Shown here: piece by piece, positions 21,065 through 30,022 of the stretch
Layout of the letters: each line of letters opens with the position of its first letter
Position numbering within the stretch: the first letter of the stretch is position 1
Origin: Mycolicibacterium rutilum
GTDB taxonomy: Bacteria; Actinomycetota; Actinomycetes; Mycobacteriales; Mycobacteriaceae
NCBI RefSeq assembly: GCF_900108565.1
Contig: NZ_LT629971.1
Coordinates: 2,604,001-2,668,000 of the forward strand
Direction of reading: 5' to 3'
DNA length: 64,000 nucleotides
Made by a program: the position numbers and the translations under genes
The notes under the pieces: generated by a model
The model's database searches: none
The model's input: only the letters and a program-made list of their open reading frames with translations
Told to the model about the DNA's origin: nothing

Positions 21065-22096
21065 ATGGCTCAGCCGATACCCGCGCGCATCGCCGATCAC
21101 CCCACCGTTCGGGCCGTGCGCGCCCGACCGCGGCGCACCCCCGGCGTCATCGACGCCGCGTGGCTGCGGCAGCTCTGCCTGGACGCCGGCGCCGACGACG
21201 TCGCGTTCGCCAGCGTCGACAACCCGGACCTGGCCACCGAGCGCGAACACGTCGACGCCGCGCTGCCGGGTGTGCGCAGCTACATCTCCCTCGTCGTGCG
21301 GATGAACCGCGACAACGTGCGGTCGACGGCGCGCAGCGTGGCCAACCAGGAGTTCCATCGCAGCGGCGAGATCATGAACGAGGCGGCCCACCGGATCACC
21401 CGGGCCCTGCAGGACGCCGGGCACCGGGCGATCAACCCGTCGATGTCGTTCCCGATGGAAATGGACAAGTTCCCGGGCCGCATCTGGGTGGTGGCTCACA
21501 AGCCGGTCGCCGTCGCCGCCGGGCTGGGCGTGATGGGCATCCACCGCAACGTCATTCACCCCAAGTTCGGCAACTTCATCCTGCTGGGCACCGTGCTGGT
21601 GGACGCGCCGGTCAGCGAATACGGTGCACCCCTGGACTATTCGCCCTGCCTGGAGTGCAAGCTCTGCGTCGCCGCGTGCCCGGTCGGCGCGATCAAGAAG
21701 GACGGCGGCTTCGACTTCGTCGCCTGCTCGGTGCACAACTACCGCGAGTTCATGGGCGGCTTCACCGACTGGGCGCAGACCATCGCCGACAGCGAAGACG
21801 CCGCCGACTTCCGTTCCCGCGTCAGCGATTCGGAGAACGCGTCGATGTGGCAGAGCCTGTCGTTCAAGGCCAATTACAAGGCGGCATACTGCCTGGCGGT
21901 GTGTCCCGCCGGCGAAGACGTCATCGAGCCGTACCTGGAGGATCGCAAGGGTTTTATGGACCTGGTGCTGCGGCCCCTACAGGAGAAAAAGGAGACGCTC
22001 TACGTGCTGCCGGACTCGGCCGCCAAGGAGCACGCCGAGCGCCGGTATCCGCACAAGACGGTCAAGGTCGTCGACAGCGGGGTGGGCGGCCGCTAG
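21065..22096 (+). CDS. QueG-like [4Fe-4S] reductase
   Basis: A 343-aa iron-sulfur protein. Residues 195-205 hold a ferredoxin-type cluster motif C-x2-C-x2-C-x3-C followed by Pro. Further cysteines at 221, 276 and 280 (CLAVCP) could complete a second cluster, the pattern of epoxyqueuosine reductase and reductive-dehalogenase-like proteins. The C-terminal HEAT-like domain of true QueG is not evident and length is shorter, so the queuosine role is doubtful; mycobacteria are not known to rely on this pathway. I chose the ATG directly after the 26-bp dyad; an upstream in-frame codon lies inside the dyad. Probably a cytosolic redox enzyme under tight transcriptional control. Confidence 0.8.
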   Translation: MAQPIPARIADHPTVRAVRARPRRTPGVIDAAWLRQLCLDAGADDVAFASVDNPDLATEREHVDAALPGVRSYISLVVRMNRDNVRSTARSVANQEFHRSGEIMNEAAHRITRALQDAGHRAINPSMSFPMEMDKFPGRIWVVAHKPVAVAAGLGVMGIHRNVIHPKFGNFILLGTVLVDAPVSEYGAPLDYSPCLECKLCVAACPVGAIKKDGGFDFVACSVHNYREFMGGFTDWAQTIADSEDAADFRSRVSDSENASMWQSLSFKANYKAAYCLAVCPAGEDVIEPYLEDRKGFMDLVLRPLQEKKETLYVLPDSAAKEHAERRYPHKTVKVVDSGVGGR

Positions 22097-22141
22097 CGCC
22101 GACCGGAATACATTCGCGCCGGCCCGGCGTTTGCTCATGGC

Positions 22142-22837
22142 ATGACGACCAAACTGCCGCTGAGTCGGCTACTGATCATGGCTGCGGCAGTGGTGTTCTC
22201 GGGCCTGACGCTGGCGGCACCCGCAGCGGCCGCACCGACCGGCGCATGTCCCGACGTACAGGTGGTGTTCGCTCGAGGGACCGGCGAGCCCGCGGGTATC
22301 GGCCGGGTCGGCCAGTCGTTCGTCGACGCGCTGCGCCCGCTGGCGTCCGGCAAGTCGATCGACGTGTACGCGGTCAACTACCCGGCGACCCGTGACTTCC
22401 TGCGCGCCGCCGAGGGCGCCAACGACGCGAGCCTGTTCGTCCAGAACATGGCCGCGACCTGCCCCGACACGTCGATCGTGCTCGGCGGCTATTCACAGGG
22501 CGCCGCCGTCATCGACGCGATCGCGGTGGCCCAGACGCCGACGCTCGGCTTCACCCAGCCGATGCCCGCGACGGTCGCCGACCACGTCGCGGCGGTCGCG
22601 GTGTTCGGCAACCCGTCGATCCGGCTGCTCGGCGGCCCGCTGACCGCGCTGAGCCCGCTCTACGGCAGCAAGACCATCGACCTGTGCAACGGCGCAGACC
22701 CGGTGTGCTCCAACGGAAACGACGTCGCCGCACACAGCCTCTACGGCGAGTCGGGGCTGACCACGCAGGCCGCGCAGTTCGTCGCGGGCCGGTTGGCGGG
22801 CGCGGCGCCGATCACCACGCTGTCCGGCCGCGGCTGA
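22142..22837 (+). CDS. Secreted cutinase-family esterase (Culp)
   Basis: A 231-aa alpha/beta hydrolase with a Sec signal peptide (hydrophobic core about 9-25, probable AAA cleavage near 30). Nucleophile Ser118 is in GGYSQG, with Asp186 in CNGADPVC and His198 in AAHSLYG. Cys36/Cys107 and Cys182/Cys189 form the two conserved disulfides. Mycobacterial cutinase-like proteins hydrolyse lipid esters or act as phospholipases/thioesterases at the cell surface; true cutinase activity is rare. The gene ends 4 bp before the convergent pth gene. Confidence 0.92.
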   Translation: MTTKLPLSRLLIMAAAVVFSGLTLAAPAAAAPTGACPDVQVVFARGTGEPAGIGRVGQSFVDALRPLASGKSIDVYAVNYPATRDFLRAAEGANDASLFVQNMAATCPDTSIVLGGYSQGAAVIDAIAVAQTPTLGFTQPMPATVADHVAAVAVFGNPSIRLLGGPLTALSPLYGSKTIDLCNGADPVCSNGNDVAAHSLYGESGLTTQAAQFVAGRLAGAAPITTLSGRG

Positions 22838-22840
22838 CGA

Positions 22841-23419
22841 TCAGCCCCAGGCGTGCACGACGTTCTGCGCTGGCTCCAGACCCTGTGACACCAGCAGTTC
22901 GGTCGCGTCGCCGGCCTGCTCGCAGATCGTCGGCACGTCCTTCCACTCGGCGGAGGTGAATGTGCTCAGCACGAACTTCGCGCCGTCCATCCGCCCCGGC
23001 GGGCGGCCGATGCCGATGCGGACCCGCTGAAAGTCGTTGCTGCCCAACGCCGCACCGACCGAGCGCAGGCCGTTGTGGCCGGCCACCCCGCCTCCGGACT
23101 TGAGCCGGATACGACCGAAGTCGATGTCGAGCTCATCGTGGATGACGACGACGTCGGCCGGCGCCACCGAGTAGAACTTGGCCAGCGGCCCGACCTGACG
23201 GCCCGACTCGTTCATGTAGGTCCGCGGTTTCGCCAGCACGACGGCCCGCCCGCCGAGGCGGCCGGTGGCCACCTCGGCGCCGGACTTCTTGTGCACCTTG
23301 AACCCCGAGCCCATGCGGTCGGCGAGGATGTCGGCGACCAGGAACCCGAGGTTGTGCCGCGTCGTCGCGTACTGCGCACCCGGGTTGCCCAGGCCGACCA
23401 CCAGGTGGGGTTCGGCCAC
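22841..23419 (-). CDS. pth: Peptidyl-tRNA hydrolase
   Basis: A 192-aa enzyme that releases tRNA from prematurely dropped peptidyl-tRNAs. The [15 protein letters not shown] motif carries the catalytic His22, and [11 protein letters not shown] plus [12 protein letters not shown] complete the active site. Length matches bacterial Pth. GTG start, 6 nt after the rplY stop; the rplY-pth pair is conserved in mycobacteria (Rv1015c-Rv1014c). Confidence 0.97.
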   Translation of the reverse strand: MAEPHLVVGLGNPGAQYATTRHNLGFLVADILADRMGSGFKVHKKSGAEVATGRLGGRAVVLAKPRTYMNESGRQVGPLAKFYSVAPADVVVIHDELDIDFGRIRLKSGGGVAGHNGLRSVGAALGSNDFQRVRIGIGRPPGRMDGAKFVLSTFTSAEWKDVPTICEQAGDATELLVSQGLEPAQNVVHAWG

Positions 23420-23425
23420 GGGGGA

Positions 23426-24097
23426 CTACTCGGACTCTTCGGCGGGCGCCGCTTCGGCGGAGTCGCCCTCTTCGGCAGCCTCGGCGGTCTCGGCGGCGGC
23501 TTCCTCGCCGGTCTCGCCGCCACCCTCGGCCTCGAGATCCTCTTCGGTCGGCGCGGCGACCACGTTGACCACCAGGGTCTCGGCGTCGGTCACAAGCGAC
23601 ACACCCGACGGCAGCTCGATGTTGCCCGCGGTGAACTGCGTGCCGACCTCGGCACCCTCGACGGACACGGTCAGGCTCTCCGGGATCGACTGCACGTCGG
23701 CCTCGACCTCGATGGTGTTGGCGTCCTGGGTGACCAGCGTGCCGGACGCGGCGTCGCCCTCGACGACGACGTTGACCTCGACGGTGACCTTCTCACCGCG
23801 CCGCACGACGAGCAGGTCGGCGTGGGTGATGGTGCGGCGGATCGGGTGGATGTCGAGCGCCTTGGTCAGCGCGAGCTGCTCCTTGCCGTCGATGTCGAGG
23901 GTCAGCACGGCGTTGGTGCCCGCGTGCCGCAGCACGGCCGCGAAGTCGTGGCCGTCCAGCTCGAGGTGCTGCGGGTCGGAGCCGTGGCCGTAGAGCACGG
24001 CGGGCACCTTGCCGTTGCGACGGGCACGGCGCGATGCGCCCTTGCCGGTCTCGGTGCGGACCGATGCGGTGAGGTTGTTGGGGGCGTTCTTCGCCAT
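23426..24097 (-). CDS. rplY: 50S ribosomal protein L25 (CTC form)
   Basis: A 223-aa ribosomal protein. The N-terminal L25 beta-barrel (about 1-95) binds 5S rRNA, and a C-terminal TL5/CTC domain (about 100-190) follows. The tail after about residue 190 is very rich in Glu and Ala, as in other actinobacterial CTC proteins. The ATG giving MAKNAPNNL is preceded by AGGAG with good spacing; the frame stays open ten codons upstream. Co-transcribed with pth. A strong hairpin lies about 70 nt upstream. Confidence 0.95.
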   Translation of the reverse strand: MAKNAPNNLTASVRTETGKGASRRARRNGKVPAVLYGHGSDPQHLELDGHDFAAVLRHAGTNAVLTLDIDGKEQLALTKALDIHPIRRTITHADLLVVRRGEKVTVEVNVVVEGDAASGTLVTQDANTIEVEADVQSIPESLTVSVEGAEVGTQFTAGNIELPSGVSLVTDAETLVVNVVAAPTEEDLEAEGGGETGEEAAAETAEAAEEGDSAEAAPAEESE

Positions 24098-24167
24098 GAG
24101 GGGTGCTCCTGTCGTGTCGCTCGGCACGGCCAGGGCTCAACCACTCGAGATGGTTCGCGTCGATAAC

Positions 24168-24191
24168 GGTGGCCTACGGTAGCCAGCCACC
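24168..24191. other. Hairpin between the SDR gene and rplY
   Basis: GGTGGC-CTAC, one G, GTAG, three unpaired bases, then GCCACC: a ten-pair stem. It could end transcripts of the SDR gene or be a leader structure of rplY. No U-tract is present on either strand. Confidence 0.3.
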
Positions 24192-24241
24192 CTCGCCGTG
24201 ATCGTCAGCCAGGGTAGCCGCAACCGGCGGGTTTGCCCAAA

Positions 24242-25114
24242 TCAGAGCGGGAAAGCGGTGTCCGTGAGCTGCTCGGACAGCTCCCACAGCGCGGTCGCGG
24301 TGCGGCCGTCGCGGGCCAGCGGGCTGCGCAGCGCGGTCAGCCCGGTCGGGCCGCGGCTGGCGAACCGCGGGCCGACGAAGGCGTCGCCCGGGATGTCCTC
24401 GGCCACCGCGTACAGCGTCTGGCGGGCGCCGAAGTCGGGGGCGGTGGCGAACAGCCGGTTGTTGGCAAGCCAGATCCGGGTGCCGAACCGGTTGCCGGTC
24501 TGGCCCTGCAGGTTGGTCGCGGAGTAGCCGGGATGCGCGGAGACGGCCCGCACCGGGGATCCGGCGGCGCTCAGCCGTCGCTGCAGGTCCTTGGTGAACA
24601 GCAGGTTCGCCAGCTTCGACTGGCCGTACGCCGGCCAGGCGAGGTAGGGCCGGGCCTTCCAGTTGAGGTCCTTGAGGCTGATCCGGCCCATGAAGTGCAT
24701 GATCGACGACACCGTGACCACGCGATCGCTGATCTTCGGCAACAGCAGATTGGTCAGCGCGAAGTGGCCGAGATGGTTGGTGCCGATCTGGCTCTCGAAC
24801 CCGTCTCTGGTCAGCGCGTAGGGCACGGCCATGATGCCGGCGTTGTTCACCAGCACGTCGACGGCGTCGACACCGTCGGCTAACGCCCGCACCGACGCCA
24901 GGTCCTGCAGGTCGAGTTCGCGGACCTCGACGTCGCCGGTGATCTCCGCTGCGGCCTGCTCACCCTTGGCGGTATTGCGGACCGCGAGAATGACGCGAGC
25001 CCCGACGCGGGCCAGTTCGCGCGCGGTCACCAGGCCGAGTCCGCTGTTGGCGCCCGTCACGATGACGGTGCGTCCGGCGAACGAGGGCAGATCGGCGGCG
25101 GTCCATTCGCTCAT
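24242..25114 (-). CDS. Short-chain dehydrogenase/reductase (pair 1)
   Basis: A 290-aa classical-type SDR of the retinol-dehydrogenase-like subgroup. The cofactor motif TGANSGLG is at 20-27, NNAGIM near 90-94, and catalytic Tyr163/Lys167 lie in YGQSK. Arg46 after the second strand (AVRN) suggests NADP preference. Substrate unknown. It diverges from an XRE-family regulator gene 84 bp away with a palindrome between, which suggests direct control. The same gene pair recurs in mirror image at 26,027-27,918. Confidence 0.9.
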   Translation of the reverse strand: MSEWTAADLPSFAGRTVIVTGANSGLGLVTARELARVGARVILAVRNTAKGEQAAAEITGDVEVRELDLQDLASVRALADGVDAVDVLVNNAGIMAVPYALTRDGFESQIGTNHLGHFALTNLLLPKISDRVVTVSSIMHFMGRISLKDLNWKARPYLAWPAYGQSKLANLLFTKDLQRRLSAAGSPVRAVSAHPGYSATNLQGQTGNRFGTRIWLANNRLFATAPDFGARQTLYAVAEDIPGDAFVGPRFASRGPTGLTALRSPLARDGRTATALWELSEQLTDTAFPL

Positions 25115-25163
25115 GCGCTCACCCTAGCCGCGCCGGTTCGGGGCTCGGGGGTCCGGCCGTCCC

Positions 25164-25173
25164 TGGATATCCA
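25164..25173. promoter_or_regulatory. Palindromic operator candidate, SDR/XRE pair 1
   Basis: A perfect 10-bp palindrome TGGATATCCA in the divergent SDR-regulator gap. GGAT/ATCC half-sites also occur in the gap of pair 2. Confidence 0.35.
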
Positions 25174-25198
25174 CTCGCTAAGCGGCGACGATGGACCG

Positions 25199-26059
25199 GT
25201 GGATCGGGTTCAGTTGGCGGACTTCCTGCGCAGTCGGCGTCTCGCTCTCGCCCCGGAGGAGGTCGGCTTGCCCAGCGGGGTGCGCAGGCGCACCAGCGGG
25301 CTGCGCCGTGAGGAGATCGCCTCGCTGGCGCTGATCTCGACCGACTACTACTGCCGGATGGAACAGCAACGCGGGCCCCAGCCGTCGGTTGAGGTCGTCG
25401 CATCGCTGGCCAAGGCGCTGCGGTTGTCCCTGGACGAGCGTGATCACCTGTACCGGCTCGCCGGACACAACGCTCCGGCGCGGAGCCCGGGGACCGATCA
25501 GGTCAGCGCCGCCATGATGCGGATCATCGACCGCCTGAAGGACACACCCGCCCAGGTGATGTCGGCGCTGGGCGAGACCCTGGTGCAGACGCCGCCCGCG
25601 CGGGCCCTGCTCGGCGACGAAACGCGGTACGAGGGCCACGCGCGCAGCGTTGTCTACCGCTGGTTCACCGACGACGCGTCCCGCAACGTGTACCCGACCG
25701 AGGACCATCCGAAGATCGAGCGCTCGTTCGTTGCCGGCGCGCGTGTCGCGTTCGTGCGCGACGGCGCAAGCTCGCGCGCAGCCGAAGTCATCAAAGCTCT
25801 GCTGGAGTGCAGTCCCGAGTTCGCCGTGCTGTGGGAGCAACACGATGTGGACACTCCGCATGAACTCGAAAAGCGCCTCGTGCATCCGCAACTGGGAGTG
25901 CTGGATCTGCAGTGCCAGGTGCTGCACGACGTGACCCACCTGCACACGCTGCTCGTGTTCACCGCGGAGGTCGGCAGCGTCAGCCACACCAAGCTGACCG
26001 CCCTGTGTGCCGAACCGGACGCGTATTCACGGGAAGCGCTGGTGCCCGATGACCGTTGA
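25199..26059 (+). CDS. XRE-family regulator with MmyB-like ligand domain (pair 1)
   Basis: A 286-aa protein. The N-terminal helix-turn-helix of XRE type (about 5-75) contains the family hallmark RRRTSGLRREEIASLA and YYCRMEQQRGPQPS. The C-terminal about 170 residues form the MmyB-like ligand-binding domain, which in this family is thought to bind fatty-acid-like molecules. The GTG start is the only start giving the complete HTH. It is divergent from an SDR gene, the usual arrangement for local repression. Its 3' end overlaps the convergent regulator of pair 2 by 33 bp. Confidence 0.9.
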   Translation: MDRVQLADFLRSRRLALAPEEVGLPSGVRRRTSGLRREEIASLALISTDYYCRMEQQRGPQPSVEVVASLAKALRLSLDERDHLYRLAGHNAPARSPGTDQVSAAMMRIIDRLKDTPAQVMSALGETLVQTPPARALLGDETRYEGHARSVVYRWFTDDASRNVYPTEDHPKIERSFVAGARVAFVRDGASSRAAEVIKALLECSPEFAVLWEQHDVDTPHELEKRLVHPQLGVLDLQCQVLHDVTHLHTLLVFTAEVGSVSHTKLTALCAEPDAYSREALVPDDR

Positions 26060-26857
26060 CAACTGCACGCTGGTGTCGTCGGTTGAGCCGGGCGCCGGGT
26101 AGTAGACGACGAGCCGTTGGCCAGAGGCGTCCACCTCGAGAACCTCACGGCGCAGGTCGATGACACCGACCGCCGGGTGCAGGAAACGCCGCGTGGTAGC
26201 GGTCGCGGGCGGTGGTGCCCCGTCCGCCCAGAGGCGGGTGAACTCGGGGCTGCGCTGGCGCAACATCGTGGCCAAAAGCTCTGCGCCGCAATGGCCTTGC
26301 TCGACGGATCGCCGCAGGCCGGCGACGATCTCCGCACCGATTCGCGGATGCTCCTCGGCGGCGTAGCGTTGCCGTTCACCGGGTTCAAGGAACCAGCGGT
26401 AGTAACCGCTGCGCGCCCAGCCCGTGTGCACGGTCAGGTCGCCGAGCAGTGCTCGGGAAGCCGGCGTCTGCCGCAGCACCTCACCGGCCGGTCCCACGAC
26501 GTGCGCGGGTGTCTCGGCGAGGCGGTCGAGCACCAGCATCACGCCCGGATCGACGTGCGCACAGAGGTGTTCACCCCCGCGGTAGCCCGCCGCCGCGAAC
26601 AGGCGGTCGCGTTCTGCCCGGGTGAATCGAAGCCCCCGCGCGATGCCGGCCAGCGTGGCAGCCGACGGGTGCGGAGCCCCGCGGTGGCGTTCGAGGCGGG
26701 TGTAATAGCCAGGGGAGATCGAGCACAGTTCCGCCGCCTCCTCGCGACGCAAACCCGGTGTGCGCCGTCGCCGGCCGCGGGCGAGACCGACGTCTTCGGG
26801 TTGCAGTTGTCGCCGCCGCGTACGCAGCGCCTCCGCCACATACTCGAGGTTCGCCAC
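26027..26857 (-). CDS. XRE-family regulator with MmyB-like ligand domain (pair 2)
   Basis: A 276-aa relative of the neighbouring regulator. The HTH (about 8-75) has RRRTPGLRREEAAELC and YYTRLERHRGAPHPS; the MmyB-like domain covers about 100-265. It is divergent from an SDR gene over 116 bp that contain several GGATC/AATCC half-sites. The gene is convergent with and overlaps the regulator of pair 1, so antisense interference between the two is possible. Confidence 0.9.
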   Translation of the reverse strand: MANLEYVAEALRTRRRQLQPEDVGLARGRRRRTPGLRREEAAELCSISPGYYTRLERHRGAPHPSAATLAGIARGLRFTRAERDRLFAAAGYRGGEHLCAHVDPGVMLVLDRLAETPAHVVGPAGEVLRQTPASRALLGDLTVHTGWARSGYYRWFLEPGERQRYAAEEHPRIGAEIVAGLRRSVEQGHCGAELLATMLRQRSPEFTRLWADGAPPPATATTRRFLHPAVGVIDLRREVLEVDASGQRLVVYYPAPGSTDDTSVQLSTVIGHQRFP

Positions 26858-26940
26858 GGCAGTCAGGATGCGGCGTCGTCGAGGCGGCCGGAAGGGCTCG
26901 GTGATCCAGGGATCGGCGATCCGCGGACGAGTGAATCCTG

Positions 26941-26950
26941 AATCCGGATT
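26941..26950. promoter_or_regulatory. Palindromic operator candidate, SDR/XRE pair 2
   Basis: A perfect palindrome AATCCGGATT with an extra AATCC half-site 7 bp to its left, 24 bp before the SDR start. Confidence 0.35.
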
Positions 26951-26973
26951 GTCCGGTGTGACAGCTTCGAAGC

Positions 26974-27918
26974 ATGATGAACAGCAACACGCAGATCGTC
27001 GTCCCGGACATGACGGGCCAACTCGCCGTGATCACCGGTGCAAGCGACGGCATCGGCTTGGCCCTGGCCGCTCGCTTGGCCGCTGCGGGAGCGGATCTTG
27101 TTCTGCCGGTACGCAATCTGGACAAGGGTCAGCGGGTGGTCGAGCGGATCCGCACAGAAACACCCGCTGCCGATGTCACACTGCTGCCGGTCGATCTCTC
27201 GTCACTGCAGTCGGTGGCCGACCTGGCGGGCGAGCTGCTCGCCTGGGGCCGCCCGGTCAACGTGTTGATCAACAACGCGGGCGTCATGAGCCCACCCACC
27301 CGGCAGACCACCGCCGATGGCTTCGAATTGCAATGGGGCACCAATCACCTCGCGCACTTCGCGCTGACCGCCCGGCTGCTGCCGCTGCTCGTGGCGGGGA
27401 ACGCTCGGGTGACCACGCAGTCGAGCATCGCGGCGCGGACGAACGGAATCAACTGGGACGACTTGAACTTCGAGCGGTCCTACTCCGAGGCGAAAGCTTA
27501 CAGCCAGTCGAAGATCGCCAATCTGCTGTTCGGCTTGGAACTGGACAGGCGCAGCGCCGCCGCGGGCTGGGGCATCACGAGCAATGTCTCGCACCCGGGG
27601 GTGACGCCCACCAACCTCCTGCGGGCGCAACCACACATGGGACGGTCGCGCGACACGCTCCAGTTCCGTGCGGTCAAGGCGCTTTCCCGGCTGGGACTGC
27701 TGAATCGTTCCGCCGAGGAGGGGATGCTGCCCGCGCTGTATGCGGCGACGGACACACGCGCGGTGGGCGGCAAGTTCTACGGGCCGAGCGGATTCCAGCA
27801 CCTCGCGGGAGCCCCGGCCGAGCAGCAGGTCTACCGGCCGGCACGCGACATGGCCGACGCCGCGCGCCTGTGGGAGGTTTCTGAGCGACTGGTCGGCGTG
27901 CGGTTCGCGACGCTGTAG
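26974..27918 (+). CDS. Short-chain dehydrogenase/reductase (pair 2)
   Basis: A 314-aa [11 protein letters not shown] is at 21-28, NNAGVM at 100-105 and catalytic Tyr176/Lys180 in YSQSK. Arg47 in PVRN again points to NADP. It is in the same broad subgroup as the SDR of pair 1, but the sequences are well diverged. The ATG-ATG start leaves a choice of one codon. Divergently paired with an XRE/MmyB regulator; substrate unknown. Confidence 0.9.
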   Translation: MMNSNTQIVVPDMTGQLAVITGASDGIGLALAARLAAAGADLVLPVRNLDKGQRVVERIRTETPAADVTLLPVDLSSLQSVADLAGELLAWGRPVNVLINNAGVMSPPTRQTTADGFELQWGTNHLAHFALTARLLPLLVAGNARVTTQSSIAARTNGINWDDLNFERSYSEAKAYSQSKIANLLFGLELDRRSAAAGWGITSNVSHPGVTPTNLLRAQPHMGRSRDTLQFRAVKALSRLGLLNRSAEEGMLPALYAATDTRAVGGKFYGPSGFQHLAGAPAEQQVYRPARDMADAARLWEVSERLVGVRFATL

Positions 27919-27923
27919 GTGCG

Positions 27924-28607
27924 CTACTTCGGCGGCGGCGGCGGGGCGCCCGGCACCGCGACCGTGAAGCCGCCGATGATCTTCTCGATGTCGGGGGCTT
28001 CCTCGACGGCCTTGTCGGCGAATCCGGTGACCGTGAACTGCACCAGGTAGCGCTGTTTGGCCGGTGCCGCGCCGGTCGCGATCACGATCCGGTTGTAGCT
28101 GTGCATCCGCGTGCCGTTGAGGTCGTAGCTGCCTTCGATCATCGCCGACGGAAAACCCTTGAAGTCGTCCATCGACGCGTTGAGCCGCTTGAAGTTCTGC
28201 GACATCTCGGCGTCGACGTAGCCATGCTTGATCGCTTCCCGCGGATCAAAGTCGCCGGTCAGCTTCATCACCACCAGCATCGCGATCGGATAGGTCTCGC
28301 CCTTGGCGATCACCCGGGTGCCCGGCGCGAAGTTCGTGTTGAAGTACGGCGCCCATCCGGCCGGGGTGGGGAAGCTGACCGTCAGATCGGTCAGCTTGTC
28401 CGGCGGCACCGTCTGGCCGACCACGCCGTTCTGCTCGAGGTACAGCGCGATCGGCACCGGCTTGTCGCTGTCGGGCGCAGCGGCGCTGGACGTCGGCGCC
28501 GCCGACGTCGACCACACCGACTGGTAGTTGGGCGGCTCGGTGCCGCACCCCGCGGCGACCATCACCGCGGCGGCTCCGGCGATCAGCCCAAAGCCCAACT
28601 TTCTCAC
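27924..28607 (-). CDS. lpqT: LpqT-like lipoprotein
   Basis: A 227-aa lipoprotein with lipobox VAAGC at 17-21, so Cys21 should be lipidated. A linker rich in Ser, Ala and Pro leads to an LpqN/LpqT-type domain (about 50-215). LpqN-family proteins in mycobacteria take part in envelope biogenesis with mycolic-acid exporters, but the exact role of LpqT is not known. The GTG start overlaps the arsC stop (GTGA), so it is translationally coupled. In M. tuberculosis lpqT likewise follows prs (Rv1016c-Rv1017c). Confidence 0.88.
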   Translation of the reverse strand: MRKLGFGLIAGAAAVMVAAGCGTEPPNYQSVWSTSAAPTSSAAAPDSDKPVPIALYLEQNGVVGQTVPPDKLTDLTVSFPTPAGWAPYFNTNFAPGTRVIAKGETYPIAMLVVMKLTGDFDPREAIKHGYVDAEMSQNFKRLNASMDDFKGFPSAMIEGSYDLNGTRMHSYNRIVIATGAAPAKQRYLVQFTVTGFADKAVEEAPDIEKIIGGFTVAVPGAPPPPPK

Positions 28608-28942
28608 AGGATCTCGCGCACCGCGTCGATCGGTCGGGCCAGTCGGGTACCGTTCGCGGTCACGACGAACGGACGCTCGATCAGGATCGGGTGCTCGGCC
28701 ATCGCGTCCAGCAGCTCGTCGTCCGACGCGTCGGCCAACCCGAGCTCGGTGTACAGCGATTCGCGCTTGCGCACCGCGGTGCGCACGTCGATGCCCGCGT
28801 CGGCGATCATCTTCTCGAGCTCCGCGCGGGTCGGCGGGGTCTTGAGGTACTGCACGATCTCGGGCTCGATCCCGTTCTCGCGCAGCAGGTCCAGCGTCTT
28901 ACGCGATGTCGAGCACTTCGGGTTGTGGTAGATCCGTGCCAC
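28604..28942 (-). CDS. arsC: ArsC-family glutaredoxin-type arsenate reductase
   Basis: A 112-aa thioredoxin-fold protein with the catalytic HNPKCSTSRK motif (Cys10) and C-terminal RPIDAVREIL, as in glutaredoxin-dependent ArsC. Length fits. No arsR, arsB or other ars gene is nearby. It begins on the base after the prs stop and overlaps lpqT, so it is part of the prs transcript; a housekeeping thiol-reductase role is as likely as arsenic resistance. Mycobacteria lack glutathione, so the reducing partner is unclear. Confidence 0.87.
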   Translation of the reverse strand: MARIYHNPKCSTSRKTLDLLRENGIEPEIVQYLKTPPTRAELEKMIADAGIDVRTAVRKRESLYTELGLADASDDELLDAMAEHPILIERPFVVTANGTRLARPIDAVREIL

Positions 28943-29923
28943 TTACGCCGACCCGTCGAAAAGGCTTGTCACAGAACCGTTGTCGAACACCGCGCGGATC
29001 GTGTTGGCCAGCAGCGGCGCGATCGACAGCACGGTCAGCTGCGGGAACCGCTTGTCCTCGCCGATCGGCAGCGTGTTGGTGACGATCACCTCGCACGCCC
29101 CGGAATCGGCTAGCCGCTCGCGTGCCGGATCCGACAGCACGCCGTGCGTCGCGGCGATGATCACGTCGCCGGCGCCGTCCTGCTTGAGCAGCTTGACCGC
29201 ACCGGCGATGGTGCCGCCGGTGTCGATCATGTCGTCGGTCAGCACGCAGGTCTTGCCGCGAACATCGCCGACCACGCGGTTGGACACCACCTCGTTGGGC
29301 TTGAGCGGGTCGCGGGTCTTGTGGATGAAGGCCAGCGGCACGCCGCCCAGCGAGTCGGCCCACTTCTCGGCGACCCGCACACGGCCCGAGTCGGGGGACA
29401 CTACGACCATGTCGTGCTCGGAGTAGTTCTCGGCGATGTAGCCGGTGAGCAACTTCTGCGCCCGCATGTGGTCGACCGGGCCGTCGAAGAAGCCCTGGAT
29501 CTGATCGGTGTGCAGGTCGACGGTGACGATGCGGTCGGCGCCCGCGGTCTTGAGCAGGTCGGCGACCAATCGCGCGGAGATCGGTTCGCGACCGCGGTGC
29601 TTCTTGTCCTGGCGCGCGTACGGGTAGAACGGCAGGATCGCGGTGATCCGCTTGGCGCTGCCGCGCTTGAGCGCATCGATCATGATCAGCTGTTCCATCA
29701 GGTGCTGGTTCAGCGGAGCGGGATGGCTCTGCAGCACGAACGCGTCGCAGCCGCGGACGGATTCGTCGAACCGGACGAAGATCTCGCCGTTGGCGAAGTC
29801 CCGCGCGGTCTGCGCGGTGACCGGTACGTCGAGTTCCTTGGCTACCTGCTCAGCCAGTTCCGGGTGCGCCCGACCCGAGAAGAACATCAAATTTTTGCGG
29901 TTGTCGGTCCACTCGGTGCCCAC
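28943..29923 (-). CDS. prs: Ribose-phosphate pyrophosphokinase
   Basis: A 326-aa class I PRPP synthase that makes PRPP from ribose 5-phosphate and ATP, feeding purine, pyrimidine, histidine, tryptophan and decaprenyl-phosphoryl-arabinose synthesis. The flexible ATP loop KKHRGREPIS is at 107-116, DLHTDQIQGFF at 136-146 and the PRPP-binding VLTDDMIDTGGTI at 227-239. GTG start. It lies 99 bp downstream of glmU on the same strand, as in M. tuberculosis. Confidence 0.97.
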   Translation of the reverse strand: MGTEWTDNRKNLMFFSGRAHPELAEQVAKELDVPVTAQTARDFANGEIFVRFDESVRGCDAFVLQSHPAPLNQHLMEQLIMIDALKRGSAKRITAILPFYPYARQDKKHRGREPISARLVADLLKTAGADRIVTVDLHTDQIQGFFDGPVDHMRAQKLLTGYIAENYSEHDMVVVSPDSGRVRVAEKWADSLGGVPLAFIHKTRDPLKPNEVVSNRVVGDVRGKTCVLTDDMIDTGGTIAGAVKLLKQDGAGDVIIAATHGVLSDPARERLADSGACEVIVTNTLPIGEDKRFPQLTVLSIAPLLANTIRAVFDNGSVTSLFDGSA

Positions 29924-30022
29924 GGTGTGCCCTCAAGGTCGGAATCGATACCGGACAATCGTACGTAGGTCCACGCACAACTTGTGCCCGGGTTGCCAGA
30001 TCATGAACAACTACGTGCAGTC

